From Aquihabitans sp. G128 (lineage in GTDB: Bacteria; Actinomycetota; Acidimicrobiia; Acidimicrobiales; Iamiaceae): DNA of 64,000 bases. The notes under the pieces were generated by a model. The model saw only the letters and a program-made list of their open reading frames with translations. It did not search any database and was not told the DNA's origin. The stretch covers positions 3,720,001 to 3,784,000 of the forward strand of contig NZ_CP077604.1 of assembly GCF_019048865.1 (NCBI RefSeq), in the 5' to 3' direction. How positions within the stretch are numbered: the stretch's first letter is position 1; the number at the start of each line of letters is the position of its first letter. The position numbers were made by a program, and so were the translations under genes. This document shows, in pieces, positions 57,201 to 64,000 of this stretch.

Positions 57201-57484
57201 TGGGTGTCCCAGCCGAAGCGGCGGCTCACGCGGTGGCCCCGCATGGTCTGGTACCGCGGGACCACGTCCTTGACGTACCCGGTGAGCAGGTGGCCGTAGT
57301 GGGGGAGGCCGTTGGCGAAGGGCGGGCCGTCGTAGAAGACGTACTCGTCGTCGGCCGGCCGGGCCTCGACCGAGGCCTCGAAGGTGCGGTCCGCCGCCCA
57401 GCGCTCGATGATCGCCCGCTCGATCGCCGGGTAGTCGGCGCGGCTGGGGACCTTCGGGTACGGGGGCTGGCCGTCGTTGCTCAC
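54299..57484 (-). CDS. ileS: isoleucyl-tRNA synthetase (long, type-2-like)
   Basis: 1061 residues. The HIGH motif appears as PFANGLPHYGHLL and the KMSKS motif as RKLSKKLRNYP. GWDTHGLPAEM and the anticodon-binding region YIRRSRERFW-APG are present. The size and PHYGHLL form suggest the eukaryote-like type, which in other bacteria is less sensitive to mupirocin; this is family knowledge, not shown here. GTG start. It lies between rplL and rpoB, transcribed opposite to both. Confidence 0.95.
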   Translation of the reverse strand: MSNDGQPPYPKVPSRADYPAIERAIIERWAADRTFEASVEARPADDEYVFYDGPPFANGLPHYGHLLTGYVKDVVPRYQTMRGHRVSRRFGWDTHGLPAEMAVEQELGIAGHKAINEYGIDKFNEACRTSVLRYTAEWERYVNRQARWVDFTDDYKTMDASYMESVIWAFKQLWDKGLIYEAYRVLPYSWGAETPLSNFEIRLDDATRPRQDPALTVAFDLDPVEGDPGPLQILAWTTTPWTLPSNLALAVGPDLDYAVVEHDGAFYVLGQETLAHYAAELGEATVVGTRKGADLVGRTYAPLFPFFADNPDSFRVLAGDFLDTAEGTGVVHLAPGFGEDDQRVCNAAGIPLVVPVDEKGQFTEEVPPWAGVNVFEANPDVIRHLKGEGRVLRHETYDHNYPHCWRTDTPIIYRAMSSWYVRVSELTDDLLEHNQAINWIPGHVKDGAFGKWLAGAHDWSISRNRFWGSPIPIWQSDDPEHPRTDVYGSLDELEADFGVRPTDLHRPFIDDLTRPNPDDPTGKSTMRRVPEVLDCWFDSGSMPFAQVHYPFENKDWFDTHAPADYIVEYIAQTRGWFYTLHVLSVALFDRPAFTNVNCHGVVLDAEGRKLSKKLRNYPDPEEVMETIGSDALRWYLMSSPILRGGDLKIAEDGSGITDMVRLVLNPIWNAFHFFTLYANADGYQARYRTDAGGQLDRYLLAKTRTLVEAVTAAMDDYDLAGACNQVTSYLDALNNWYIRRSRERFWAPGAVDAASEGTAADKADAFDTLYTVLVTVSKLVAPLLPMLAEEIHTGLTGERSVHLADWPAADDLPADPDLVRAMDEVRAVCSTGLGLREDHKLRSRLPLQSLAIAGEHAAALEPFTALISQELNVKAVPTSDDRTAYGTEVVRPNPRALGPRLGKEVQAVLKAAKAGDWSRADDGSVVVGGHQLLDGEYELALQTAPDVATAPVRYVDPEGRMVDTGLVVALDTTVTPELHAEGVARDLVRMVQQARKDTGLDVTDRISLTLSLPPEQRAMVEAHQGTLADSVLATEVLYVDGSEPIAGTLDGTDVSFAIARA

Positions 57485-57605
57485 GGTCGCCGAGCCTACC
57501 GACCACCCCCAACCCGTCCCCCAGCCGTTCGGCTCGACCGGCCCGGCTCCGGGCCCTGCGGCGCCGGCCGGTCGAGGAGCGGCCGGCGCGGCGCGAGGAT
57601 GGGGC

Positions 57606-57902
57606 GTGCGCCACGCCCGGTTCGACGTCGCCAGCCTCGCCATCGAGCAGGTCGCCGTGCCCCTCCGGGCCGCCTACCTGCTGGTGGCCGAGACCGACGG
57701 CACCGACGTGCCGCAGTGGGAGCTGGTGGCCTACGCCCTGGAGCCGGCGCCGATCGCCCAGGGCCGCTACCAGGTCGACGTCACGGCGCTCGACGGTCGC
57801 CGCTTCACCGGCGAGGCGGCGCTGGTGCGCTCGGTCGACGGGGCCCACGTCCTCCGCGGCACCGGCGCCCTCGACGGCGTGCTCGACGACGACCTGGCCT
57901 GA
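57606..57902 (+). CDS. 98-residue protein of unknown function
   Basis: VRHARFDVASLAIEQVAVPL, then RAAYLLVAETDGTDVP and LVAYALEPAPIAQGRYQVDV, a beta-rich small domain with no cysteine. GTG 57606. I do not recognise the family. It is divergent from ileS and convergent with the next gene. Confidence 0.5.
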   Translation: MRHARFDVASLAIEQVAVPLRAAYLLVAETDGTDVPQWELVAYALEPAPIAQGRYQVDVTALDGRRFTGEAALVRSVDGAHVLRGTGALDGVLDDDLA

Positions 57903-57914
57903 GCCCCGAGGCGG

Positions 57915-58593
57915 TCAGAACAGGCTGACCATGAAGGTGGGCACCGAGCCCACGAGGACCAGCACCGCCACGATCCAGGCCCACGGCAGCCAGCCGATGG
58001 CCGCCCAGGTCCGGCCGAGGCGCTCGGGCGTGAAGGGCACCAGCAGGGCGTGGCGGTCCTCGTCGGGCTGGGCCTGGCCGATCACGGTGCTGGCCAAGCG
58101 GGCCAGGGTGACGCCCTGGCGGAACCGCCCCCGTCGACCCTGGGCCTCCGGCGTGCCGGCCAGGGGCGGGCGGCCGCTGCGCAGCAGCGAGAGCCGGGTG
58201 GCCAGCGATTCGAGCTCGGCGCTGTGGTGCACCCGGCCCACCAGGTCCCGGGCCTGGGCGGCGACCTCCCGGGGGTGGCCGGCGGCGTGGGCGAGGGCCT
58301 TGGTGCGACGCGCCACGTAGCGGGGGGAGCGCGATCGCCGGCAGGCACAGGACCGCCACCACCACCATGGCGATGGCCGACCCCCGGAACGCCAGCAGCC
58401 CGAAGCCCAGGGCCGCCACGCCGGTGACCGTCACCACCATCGCCACCACCCGCACCGCGGTGCCGGCCCGGCTGGAGTACCGGGCCAGCCGGCTGCCGTC
58501 GCTGCTCGCCAGCTCGGCCTCCAGCTCGGCCACCTCGGCCGTCGGGGCAGGGGCAGGGTCAGGGGGGAGCGGCTCGGGCGCGGCGTCGGTCAC
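57915..58593 (-). pseudogene. membrane protein of unknown function, frameshifted
   Basis: The first frame gives a short acidic/proline start, then two hydrophobic stretches (AVRVVAMVVTVTGVAALGFG and IAMVVVAVLCLPAIAL). At the C6 run (58322-58327 on the plus strand as G6) the frame shifts; the second frame gives YVARRTKALAHAAG, a long soluble part (SLLRSGRPPLAG, FTPERLGRTWAAIGWLPWAWI) and a C-terminal membrane segment (AVLVLVGSVPTFMVSLF). Removing one base gives 225 residues. Function unknown. Confidence 0.6.
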
Positions 58594-58637
58594 GGGGCCA
58601 GGCCTACCCCGGCCCGGCCGCCCTCGCACCCGCGCCC

Positions 58638-60119
58638 TCAGGCGATGGTGCGGGCGGTGCGGGTGGTGAGGTCGCGCCACGCAGCCACCAGGCGGTCGAT
58701 CCCCTCCTCGACGTGGGTGGCGGGGCGATCGACGCACAGTCGCAGGTGCGGGTCACCGCCGCCACCCACCACGTGGGCGCCGCCCGGGGTGACGTGGACG
58801 CCGTGGCGGCGGGCGAGGGCGACGTACGCGGTGGCATCGGCGAGGGGGAGCGCCGGCCACAGGGCGGAGCTGCCCTCGGGCCGCTCCAGCTCCCAGTCGG
58901 GCAGGTCGGCGCGGAACCGCTCGACGGCGGCGTCGACGGCCTGCTCCAGGCTGGAGCGACGCCGGGCCGCCATGGCGTCGAGGTGGGGGAGCAGCTGGAG
59001 GGCCAGCAGCTGCGACGGGACCGACGGGCCGAGGTCGTTGGCCACCCGCACCCGGGCGATGCGGTCGGCCACCGTGCCGGACGCCCGGAGCCAACCGATC
59101 CGCAGCGCAGCCCACGCCACCTTGCTGAGCGACTCGACGCTGACGACCGGGGCAACCCGGCACAGGGCGTCGAAGCCGGGCGGGCGGGTGCCGCTGTCGA
59201 AGGCCAGGTCGGCCAGCGTGTTGTCCTCGACCAGGATCGCGTCGCCGTGGTCGTCGAGCACCTGGGCCAGGGCCCGGCGCCGGGCCGGGCCCACCACCCG
59301 GCCGGTGGGGTTGTGGACCCCGGTCTGCAGGTAGACGAGCACCGGGCGCTCCCGACGCAGCACGTCGGCCAGGGCCTCCGGGTCGGGCCCGCCGCGGTCG
59401 GAGCGCACCGCCACGGCCCGGGCCCGGCGGTGGTCCAGCACGTCGAGCACGCCGGGGTACGAGGGGTCCTCGAGCGCCACCGTGCTCCCGGGCGCCACCA
59501 GGGCGTCGATGATCACCGCGATGGCGTGGTGGGCCCCGTGGGTGACCTCGATCTGGTCGGGCTCGGTGAGCCGGCCCAGGGCGGTGTGGCGCTGGGCCAG
59601 CGCCTCGCGGAGCGACACCAGGCCGTGGGGCTCGAGCTGGCCCCGCGCGGCCAGCAGGTCCTCGGTGCGCACCACCATCGGGGGCAGGTGGCTGCCGTCG
59701 GTGGGGACGACCGCGGCGAGGTCGATGCCGGTGGCCCGGCTGGCGAAGTGCGAGCCCACCCGATCGCCCGTCGACCCGGGGTCGGCCCGACCGATCACCT
59801 CGGTGCCCGCCCCCTGCCGCGACGCCAGCAGGTCCTCGGCCCGCAGCTCGTCGAGCGCGGCGGTGACCGTGCTGCGGCTGACCGACAGCAGGGCGGCCAG
59901 CTGCCGCTCGGGCGGGAGCCGGGTGCCGCCGGGGAGGACGCCGCCCGTGATGGCACCCCGCAGGGCTTGGGCCAGGCGGCGAGCCAGGCCGCCGTGGCCC
60001 TGCTCGCTCCAGTCGCCCAGCAGGCCCACCAACCGCTCGTCGGCCACCACCGGGCCGATCGGCCCGCCCACCGTCCTGGTCGCCGCGGAGATTGGCCCGC
60101 TGATTGGCTTGCTCGGCAT
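58638..60119 (-). CDS. MocR-type GntR regulator fused to an aminotransferase fold
   Basis: 493 residues. An N-terminal GntR winged helix (HGGLARRLAQALRGAITGGV, LPPERQLAALLSVSRSTVTAAL) is joined to a fold-type-I PLP aminotransferase: LQTGVHNPTGRVV, LVEDNTLADLAFD and VSVESLSKVAWAALRIGW with the PLP lysine. Such regulators sense PLP or an amino-group compound and control a neighbour. GTG 60050 is an alternative start that would leave the ATTGGC boxes fully upstream; ATG 60119 gives MPSKPISGPIS. Divergent from a small CxxC gene. Confidence 0.85.
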   Translation of the reverse strand: MPSKPISGPISAATRTVGGPIGPVVADERLVGLLGDWSEQGHGGLARRLAQALRGAITGGVLPGGTRLPPERQLAALLSVSRSTVTAALDELRAEDLLASRQGAGTEVIGRADPGSTGDRVGSHFASRATGIDLAAVVPTDGSHLPPMVVRTEDLLAARGQLEPHGLVSLREALAQRHTALGRLTEPDQIEVTHGAHHAIAVIIDALVAPGSTVALEDPSYPGVLDVLDHRRARAVAVRSDRGGPDPEALADVLRRERPVLVYLQTGVHNPTGRVVGPARRRALAQVLDDHGDAILVEDNTLADLAFDSGTRPPGFDALCRVAPVVSVESLSKVAWAALRIGWLRASGTVADRIARVRVANDLGPSVPSQLLALQLLPHLDAMAARRRSSLEQAVDAAVERFRADLPDWELERPEGSSALWPALPLADATAYVALARRHGVHVTPGGAHVVGGGGDPHLRLCVDRPATHVEEGIDRLVAAWRDLTTRTARTIA

Positions 60120-60142
60120 GGAGCCAATGCTGCCACATTGGC
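60091..60142. promoter_or_regulatory. four ATTGGC/GCCAAT boxes near the MocR start
   Basis: ATTGGC at 60091-60096, 60103-60108 and 60137-60142, and GCCAAT at 60123-60128. MocR regulators often bind paired direct or inverted repeats next to their own gene. Binding is inferred. If the GTG start is right, all four boxes are in the promoter. Confidence 0.45.
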
Positions 60143-60179
60143 CCGTGCAACGGCAGGCCCTGATGGCCACGATGGAGCC

Positions 60180-60425
60180 ATGTTCGCCCCCTGGTGCCCC
60201 ACCTGCGCCCGCCGCACCCTCCTCGGCCCCCGCCGCGTCGAGGCGGTGGAGCCCGGCCCCACCGGTCCTCGGGTGGTCCTGCGCTGCTTCTGCGAGACCC
60301 TGCTGGTGTGGTCGGCCGCTGCCGAGGCGCCGCCCGCCCCGGCCCCAGCGGTCGACCCCGTGGCCGGCCGCCCGTGGTCCGAGGACGGCACCCCCGGGCA
60401 CGCCGCCGCCGTGCGCGGCTGGTAG
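60180..60425 (+). CDS. 81-residue protein with one CxxC motif
   Basis: MFAPWCPTCARRTLLGPRRV, a CPTC pair near the start, then VVLRCFCETLLVWSAA and an Ala/Pro tail. Together the cysteines (CPTC...CFC) could form a zinc ribbon. ATGs at 60162 and 60171 are in-frame alternatives. Divergent from the MocR regulator, possibly its target. Confidence 0.55.
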   Translation: MFAPWCPTCARRTLLGPRRVEAVEPGPTGPRVVLRCFCETLLVWSAAAEAPPAPAPAVDPVAGRPWSEDGTPGHAAAVRGW

Positions 60426-60436
60426 CCCGCCCTTGC

Positions 60437-61260
60437 TCAGCCGGGTCGCCCCCGACCCAGGACGTAGCAGGCGATGGCGGCGGCGGCCGCCACGTTGAGC
60501 GAGTCGACCTGGCCGTGGATGGGGATGCGCACCCGTCGGCCCACCCGGTCCATGGTCTCGGCGCGCAGGCCCGGGCCCTCGGCCCCGAGCACCAGCGCCA
60601 CCTTCTCGTCGGGCCCGAGGGTGAGGTCGTCGATGCTCTCGGCCGATGCGTCGGGCGTGAGGGCGAGCAGCGAGAACCCGGCGTCGGTCACCACGTCCAG
60701 GCCGGACGGGAACCGCTCGGCGTAGGCGTAGGGGAGGGCGAAGACCTCGCCCATGGCCACCCGCGAGGCGCGGCGGTACAGCGGGTCGCAGCACGAGGGG
60801 TCGAGGATCAGGGCGTCGGCGCCCAGGCCGGCGGCGCTGCGGGCGATGACGCCGAGGTTGGTCGGGTTGTTGACGTTCTCGAGGACGACGCGCGCGTGGC
60901 GCCGGCCAGCACCTCGGCGGCTCCGGGCACGGGTCGGCGGTCGAACGACGCCATGACGCCCCGGTGCACGCCCATCCCCGTGATGCGCAGCACGAGGTCG
61001 GGGCCGGCGGCGAAGACCGGCGCGTCGGCGGGGATCGCCTCGGGCAGAGGCTGGGACCGGCTGGCGTCGATGAGCACCGACCGCAGGCGGTACCCGGCCC
61101 GCAGCGCCCGTTCCACCACGACGTCGCCCTCCACGATGAAGATGCCGGCCAGGTCGCCGCCCGGCGACTCCCGCCGACGTCGCAGGTCGGCGTCGCGCAG
61201 CCCCAGGAACTCCGCGATCCGCTCGTCGCCCGGATCGTCGACCGGGATCCATCCATCCAT
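60437..61260 (-). pseudogene. TrmH/SpoU-family RNA 2'-O-methyltransferase, frameshifted
   Basis: Begins MDGWIPVDDPGDERIAEFLG with the substrate-binding SpoU_sub domain (AGIFIVEGDVVVERALRAGY). Near 60889-60898 one base is missing (in a CGCGCG run), and the second frame carries the SPOUT knot: NVNNPTNLGVIARSAAGLGA, LVLGAEGPGLRAE and IPIHGQVDSLNVAAAAAI, which bind SAM. Correcting gives 274 residues. Probably methylates a rRNA or tRNA ribose. The shift is likely an assembly error. Confidence 0.8.
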
Positions 61261-61337
61261 GGCCGCCGAGTCTGGCCCACCGGCGGCCCCGCCCGGCCAG
61301 GCCGGCGGGCTCCGGGCGGTCGGCCTAGGTTGCCGCC

Positions 61338-61628
61338 ATGATCCGACTGAGCGTCTTCTACCCGGCCACCGACGGGGCCTCCTTCGACCACGACTACTAC
61401 CGCGACCACCACGTGCCGCTGGCGTCGTCGACCTGGGGCGGCGCCCCGGCCGAGATCGACAAGGGCGTCGACGGTCCCTACGTGGCCGCGGTGCACTTCA
61501 CCTTCGACTCCGTCGAAGCGATGGGGGCGGCCATGGGCGTCCCCGGGACGGGTGACGTGCTGGCCGACGTGGCCAACTACACGACCATCACGCCGGTCAT
61601 GCAGACCAGCGAGATCGTCACCCCCTAG
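61338..61628 (+). CDS. EthD-family protein
   Basis: 96 residues. MIRLSVFYPATDGASFDHDYY and RDHHVPLASSTWGG are the EthD hallmark, a dimeric ferredoxin-like fold. VAAVHFTFDSVEAMGAAM and a final beta strand follow. Members aid oxidation or ring chemistry of small organics; the role here is unknown. TAGGTT 6 nt before ATG suggests a leaderless message. Confidence 0.75.
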   Translation: MIRLSVFYPATDGASFDHDYYRDHHVPLASSTWGGAPAEIDKGVDGPYVAAVHFTFDSVEAMGAAMGVPGTGDVLADVANYTTITPVMQTSEIVTP

Positions 61629-61691
61629 GCACCGCCCGGTCGCCCACCCGTGGCCCCCTCGCCCGGGTGGGCCGATCGGCGGCGGAAGTCC

Positions 61692-61720
61692 TTGACCTGA
61701 CGGGGTCGGCGGTTTACCGT
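61692..61720 (+). promoter_or_regulatory. probable rpoB promoter
   Basis: TTGACC (61692-61697), a 17-bp spacer and TACCGT (61715-61720), close to the actinobacterial primary-sigma consensus, 181 bp before rpoB. The rest of the 273-bp gap 61629-61901 shows no further clear signal. Confidence 0.6.
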
Positions 61721-61901
61721 CACCCCCAATTCGACACCCCGGTCCCGCGTTCTGCGGAACGAGGTTGGCATCGCGCCGCTGGTCCCCCTAGGATCGCCCG
61801 TTGCCGTGGTGCTGCTTGTCGTCCTTCAGAAATGGTTGATCGAAGCGACGCGTCCCGCCACGAGCTGCCACGCGTGATCAACCACTGCTGAGGAGCCGTC
61901 C

Positions 61902-64000
61902 TTGTCCTCCCGCTCGACCATCCGGGATCGTTATTCGTTCGCGAACCTCGACGAAGCCCTGCCCCTGCCGGACCTCATCGCCATCCAGCGCGAGTCCTTC
62001 GACTGGTTCCTGAACCAGGGCCTCGCGGACACGTTCCGCGACATCAGCCCGATCAAGGACTTCACCGAGACGCTCCAGCTGGAGCTGGAGTTCGACACCA
62101 ACGACGAGGACCTCCGTCCCACGCCCAAGTTCTCCGTCGAGGAGTGCAAGGAACGGGACATGACCTACTCGGCCCCGATCTTCGTGCGGGCTCGCTTCAT
62201 CAACGCCAACACCGGCGAGATCAAGGAGCAGACGGTCTTCATGGGGGACTTCCCCAAGATGACCACGAAGGGCACCTTCGTCATCAACGGCACCGAGCGC
62301 GCCGTCGTGTCGCAGCTCGTCCGGTCCCCGGGCGTGATCTTCCAGCCCGGTGAGCGCTTCCGCCTGCGGAACCTGGCCAAGCACCAGCTCGTCACCGGCA
62401 CCATCCACCCCTACCGCGGCGAGTGGATCGAGTTCGACGTCGAGCAGAAGCCCGGCAAGGACGTCACCGCCGGCACCCGCGTGGCCCGCAAGCGCCGCCT
62501 CGGCATCTTCGTGCTGCTGCGGGCCCTCGGCTACGACGAGGAGAACGCCCCCGGCTTCATCGACGCCTTCGTGCGCCACTTCGACTTCCTCGAGGGGCAG
62601 TGGGAGAAGGAGCGCGACGTCGCCACCACCCAGGACGAAGCCCTGGTGGAGATCTACAAGCGGGCCCGCCCGGGCGAGCCCCCGTCGGTGGAGTCGGCCA
62701 AGGCCTACTTCCGCAACGCCTTCTTCGAGTCCCGCCGCTACGACCTCAGCCGCGTCGGCCGCTACAAGCTCGACCGCAAGCTCGGTGGCGAGATCGAGAA
62801 GATCTCCGAGCTGTTCCCGATGCTCGACCTCGACCGCCCCGAGCCCGGCCAGCCCGTGCTCAGCCGCTGCGAGGTCCTCGCGTCGATGACCTACCTCCTG
62901 CACCTCGTGCAGGCCACGCCCGGCTACCGCCTGGACGACCAGGACCACTTCGCCAACCGCCGCATCCGCTCGGTCGGCGAGCTGATCCAGAACCAGGTCC
63001 GCATCGGCCTGTCCCGCATGGAGCGGGTGGTGCGCGAGCGCATGACCACCCAGGACGTCGAGGCCATCACGCCGCAGACGCTCATCAACATCCGCCCGGT
63101 CGTGGCCGCCATCAAGGAGTTCTTCGGGACCTCCCAGCTGTCGCAGTTCATGGACCAGGTGAACCCCCTGTCCGGCCTCACCCACCGCCGCCGCCTCTCG
63201 GCGCTCGGCCCGGGTGGCCTCTCCCGTGAGCGGGCCGGCTTCGAGGTCCGAGACGTGCACTTCAGCCACTACGGCCGCATGTGCCCGATCGAGACTCCGG
63301 AAGGCCCGAACATCGGCCTGATCGGCGGCCTCGCCAGCTACGCCCGGGTGAACGAGTTCGGCTTCATCGAGTCGCCGTACCGCCGGGTCATCGACGGCAA
63401 GGTCACCGACGAGATCATGTACCTCGCGGCCGACACCGAGGAGGAGTACGTCGTCGCCCAGGCCAACACGCCGGTGAACGCCGACGGCTCCTTCGCCGAG
63501 GAGCGCGTGCTCGTGCGGCGCTCGCCGCAGGCCGCCTCCCTCGAGGACCTCCGCCTCCAGCTGGAGCGGGACATCTTCTTCGGCGCCACCACCGACATCC
63601 AGTACGTGCCCGGCGCCGAGGTCCAGCTCATGGACGTCTCGCCCCGCCAGATCGTCTCGGTGGGCACCGCCCTCATCCCGTTCCTCGAGCACGACGACGC
63701 CAACCGGGCCCTGATGGGCGCCAACATGCAGAAGCAGGCCGTGCCGCTGGTGCGGGCCGAGGCGCCCTACATCGGCACCGGCATCGAGGCCCGGGCGGCC
63801 CGCGACGCCGCCGACATGATCATCGCCACCGATGACGGCGAGATCACCGAGGTCGACGGCACCCTGATCACGGTGCAGTACAAGACCGAGGGCAAGAAGG
63901 TCTACAAGCTCAACAAGTTCAACCGGTCCAACCAGGACACGTGCATCAACCAGCGCCCGATCGTCGATGCCGGCCAGAAGGTGGCCAAGGGCGACATCCT
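61902..64000 (+). CDS. rpoB: RNA polymerase beta subunit, 5' part
   Basis: Runs off the right edge; 699 codons are present. [20 protein letters not shown] opens the protein, and [35 protein letters not shown] and [19 protein letters not shown] follow. The rifampicin region is [33 protein letters not shown], then [23 protein letters not shown] 61902 is the only sensible start (AGGAG 6 nt before it, no nearby ATG or GTG). Compared with E. coli numbering, N518 is V, K527 is R and P552 is F. Catalytic core of transcription. Confidence 0.97.
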   Translation, partial: MSSRSTIRDRYSFANLDEALPLPDLIAIQRESFDWFLNQGLADTFRDISPIKDFTETLQLELEFDTNDEDLRPTPKFSVEECKERDMTYSAPIFVRARFINANTGEIKEQTVFMGDFPKMTTKGTFVINGTERAVVSQLVRSPGVIFQPGERFRLRNLAKHQLVTGTIHPYRGEWIEFDVEQKPGKDVTAGTRVARKRRLGIFVLLRALGYDEENAPGFIDAFVRHFDFLEGQWEKERDVATTQDEALVEIYKRARPGEPPSVESAKAYFRNAFFESRRYDLSRVGRYKLDRKLGGEIEKISELFPMLDLDRPEPGQPVLSRCEVLASMTYLLHLVQATPGYRLDDQDHFANRRIRSVGELIQNQVRIGLSRMERVVRERMTTQDVEAITPQTLINIRPVVAAIKEFFGTSQLSQFMDQVNPLSGLTHRRRLSALGPGGLSRERAGFEVRDVHFSHYGRMCPIETPEGPNIGLIGGLASYARVNEFGFIESPYRRVIDGKVTDEIMYLAADTEEEYVVAQANTPVNADGSFAEERVLVRRSPQAASLEDLRLQLERDIFFGATTDIQYVPGAEVQLMDVSPRQIVSVGTALIPFLEHDDANRALMGANMQKQAVPLVRAEAPYIGTGIEARAARDAADMIIATDDGEITEVDGTLITVQYKTEGKKVYKLNKFNRSNQDTCINQRPIVDAGQKVAKGDI

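Noticed and set aside
54200-61901. The gap between rplL and rpoB as a sign of recent insertion
   Set aside because: Other actinobacteria (for example mycobacteria) also have unrelated genes between rplL and rpoB, and the codon use of the block is like its surroundings.
61902-64000. rpoB as a rifampicin-resistant allele
   Set aside because: The key contact residues (S531, H526, D516 equivalents) are unchanged; the N518V, K527R and P552F differences alone cannot be called resistance.

Overview
The window comes from a very GC-rich actinobacterium: GTG and TTG starts are common, RpoB has an actinobacterial-type rifampicin region, and F420-type (DDN) and SCO6745-type genes are present. Class Acidimicrobiia (Iamia-like) is my best guess, but the sequence alone does not prove it. 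No prophage, insertion sequence or CRISPR array was seen.

Left end (0-4 kb): the tail of a MidA-like methyltransferase, a clade-3 catalase divergent from a Fur/PerR-type regulator across a dyad operator, and a GGDEF protein with a ruined EAL domain.

Accessory island (4.1-26.7 kb): the most interesting part. Three Rieske non-haem iron oxygenases (one resembling the methylxanthine N-demethylases NdmA/NdmB) sit with a nucleoside hydrolase, two purine phosphoribosyltransferases, two adenosine-deaminase-type enzymes, an 8-oxoguanine-deaminase-like enzyme, two TrzN/SAH-deaminase-like amidohydrolases, an EF_0837-type amidohydrolase, an NMT1-type ABC importer with a Tat lipoprotein, an MFS transporter, a DauR/YheO-type HTH protein and a LysR regulator. 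A recurring 16-bp motif, T(T/C)(G/A)AC(A/G)A-N2-TGTTGAA, lies in front of most transcription units here and again at 34.2 kb beside a 2-oxoglutarate dioxygenase gene. I read this as one regulon for uptake, dealkylation, deamination and salvage of modified (probably N-methylated) purines. The HTH protein at 24.0 kb is the candidate regulator. Paired 52-bp palindromic elements (15-bp arm, 22-bp loop, 15-bp arm) sit at 0.3, 9.2 and 20.5 kb.

Housekeeping and metabolic genes (26.7-46 kb): phosphatase, SDR, thiamine-binding-like protein, a DDN-family enzyme behind a pair of TetR-type operators, acetyl-CoA synthetase, HtpX, YajQ, tRNA-Tyr, a YfhO-like membrane protein, HelD-like helicase, subtilase, CDF transporter and an SMC-like ATPase.

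Information-processing region (46-64 kb): tRNA-Thr, tRNA-Met, tuf, rpsJ, hydrolase, ECF sigma and zinc anti-sigma, tRNA-Trp, secE, nusG, rplK, rplA, the L10 leader, rplJ, rplL. After an intervening block (ileS, MocR regulator, TrmH-type methylase and small genes) comes rpoB, which runs off the right edge.

Six genes carry seven apparent single-base frameshifts, mostly in G/C homopolymers and including essential nusG. This points to indel errors in the assembly rather than true pseudogenes.
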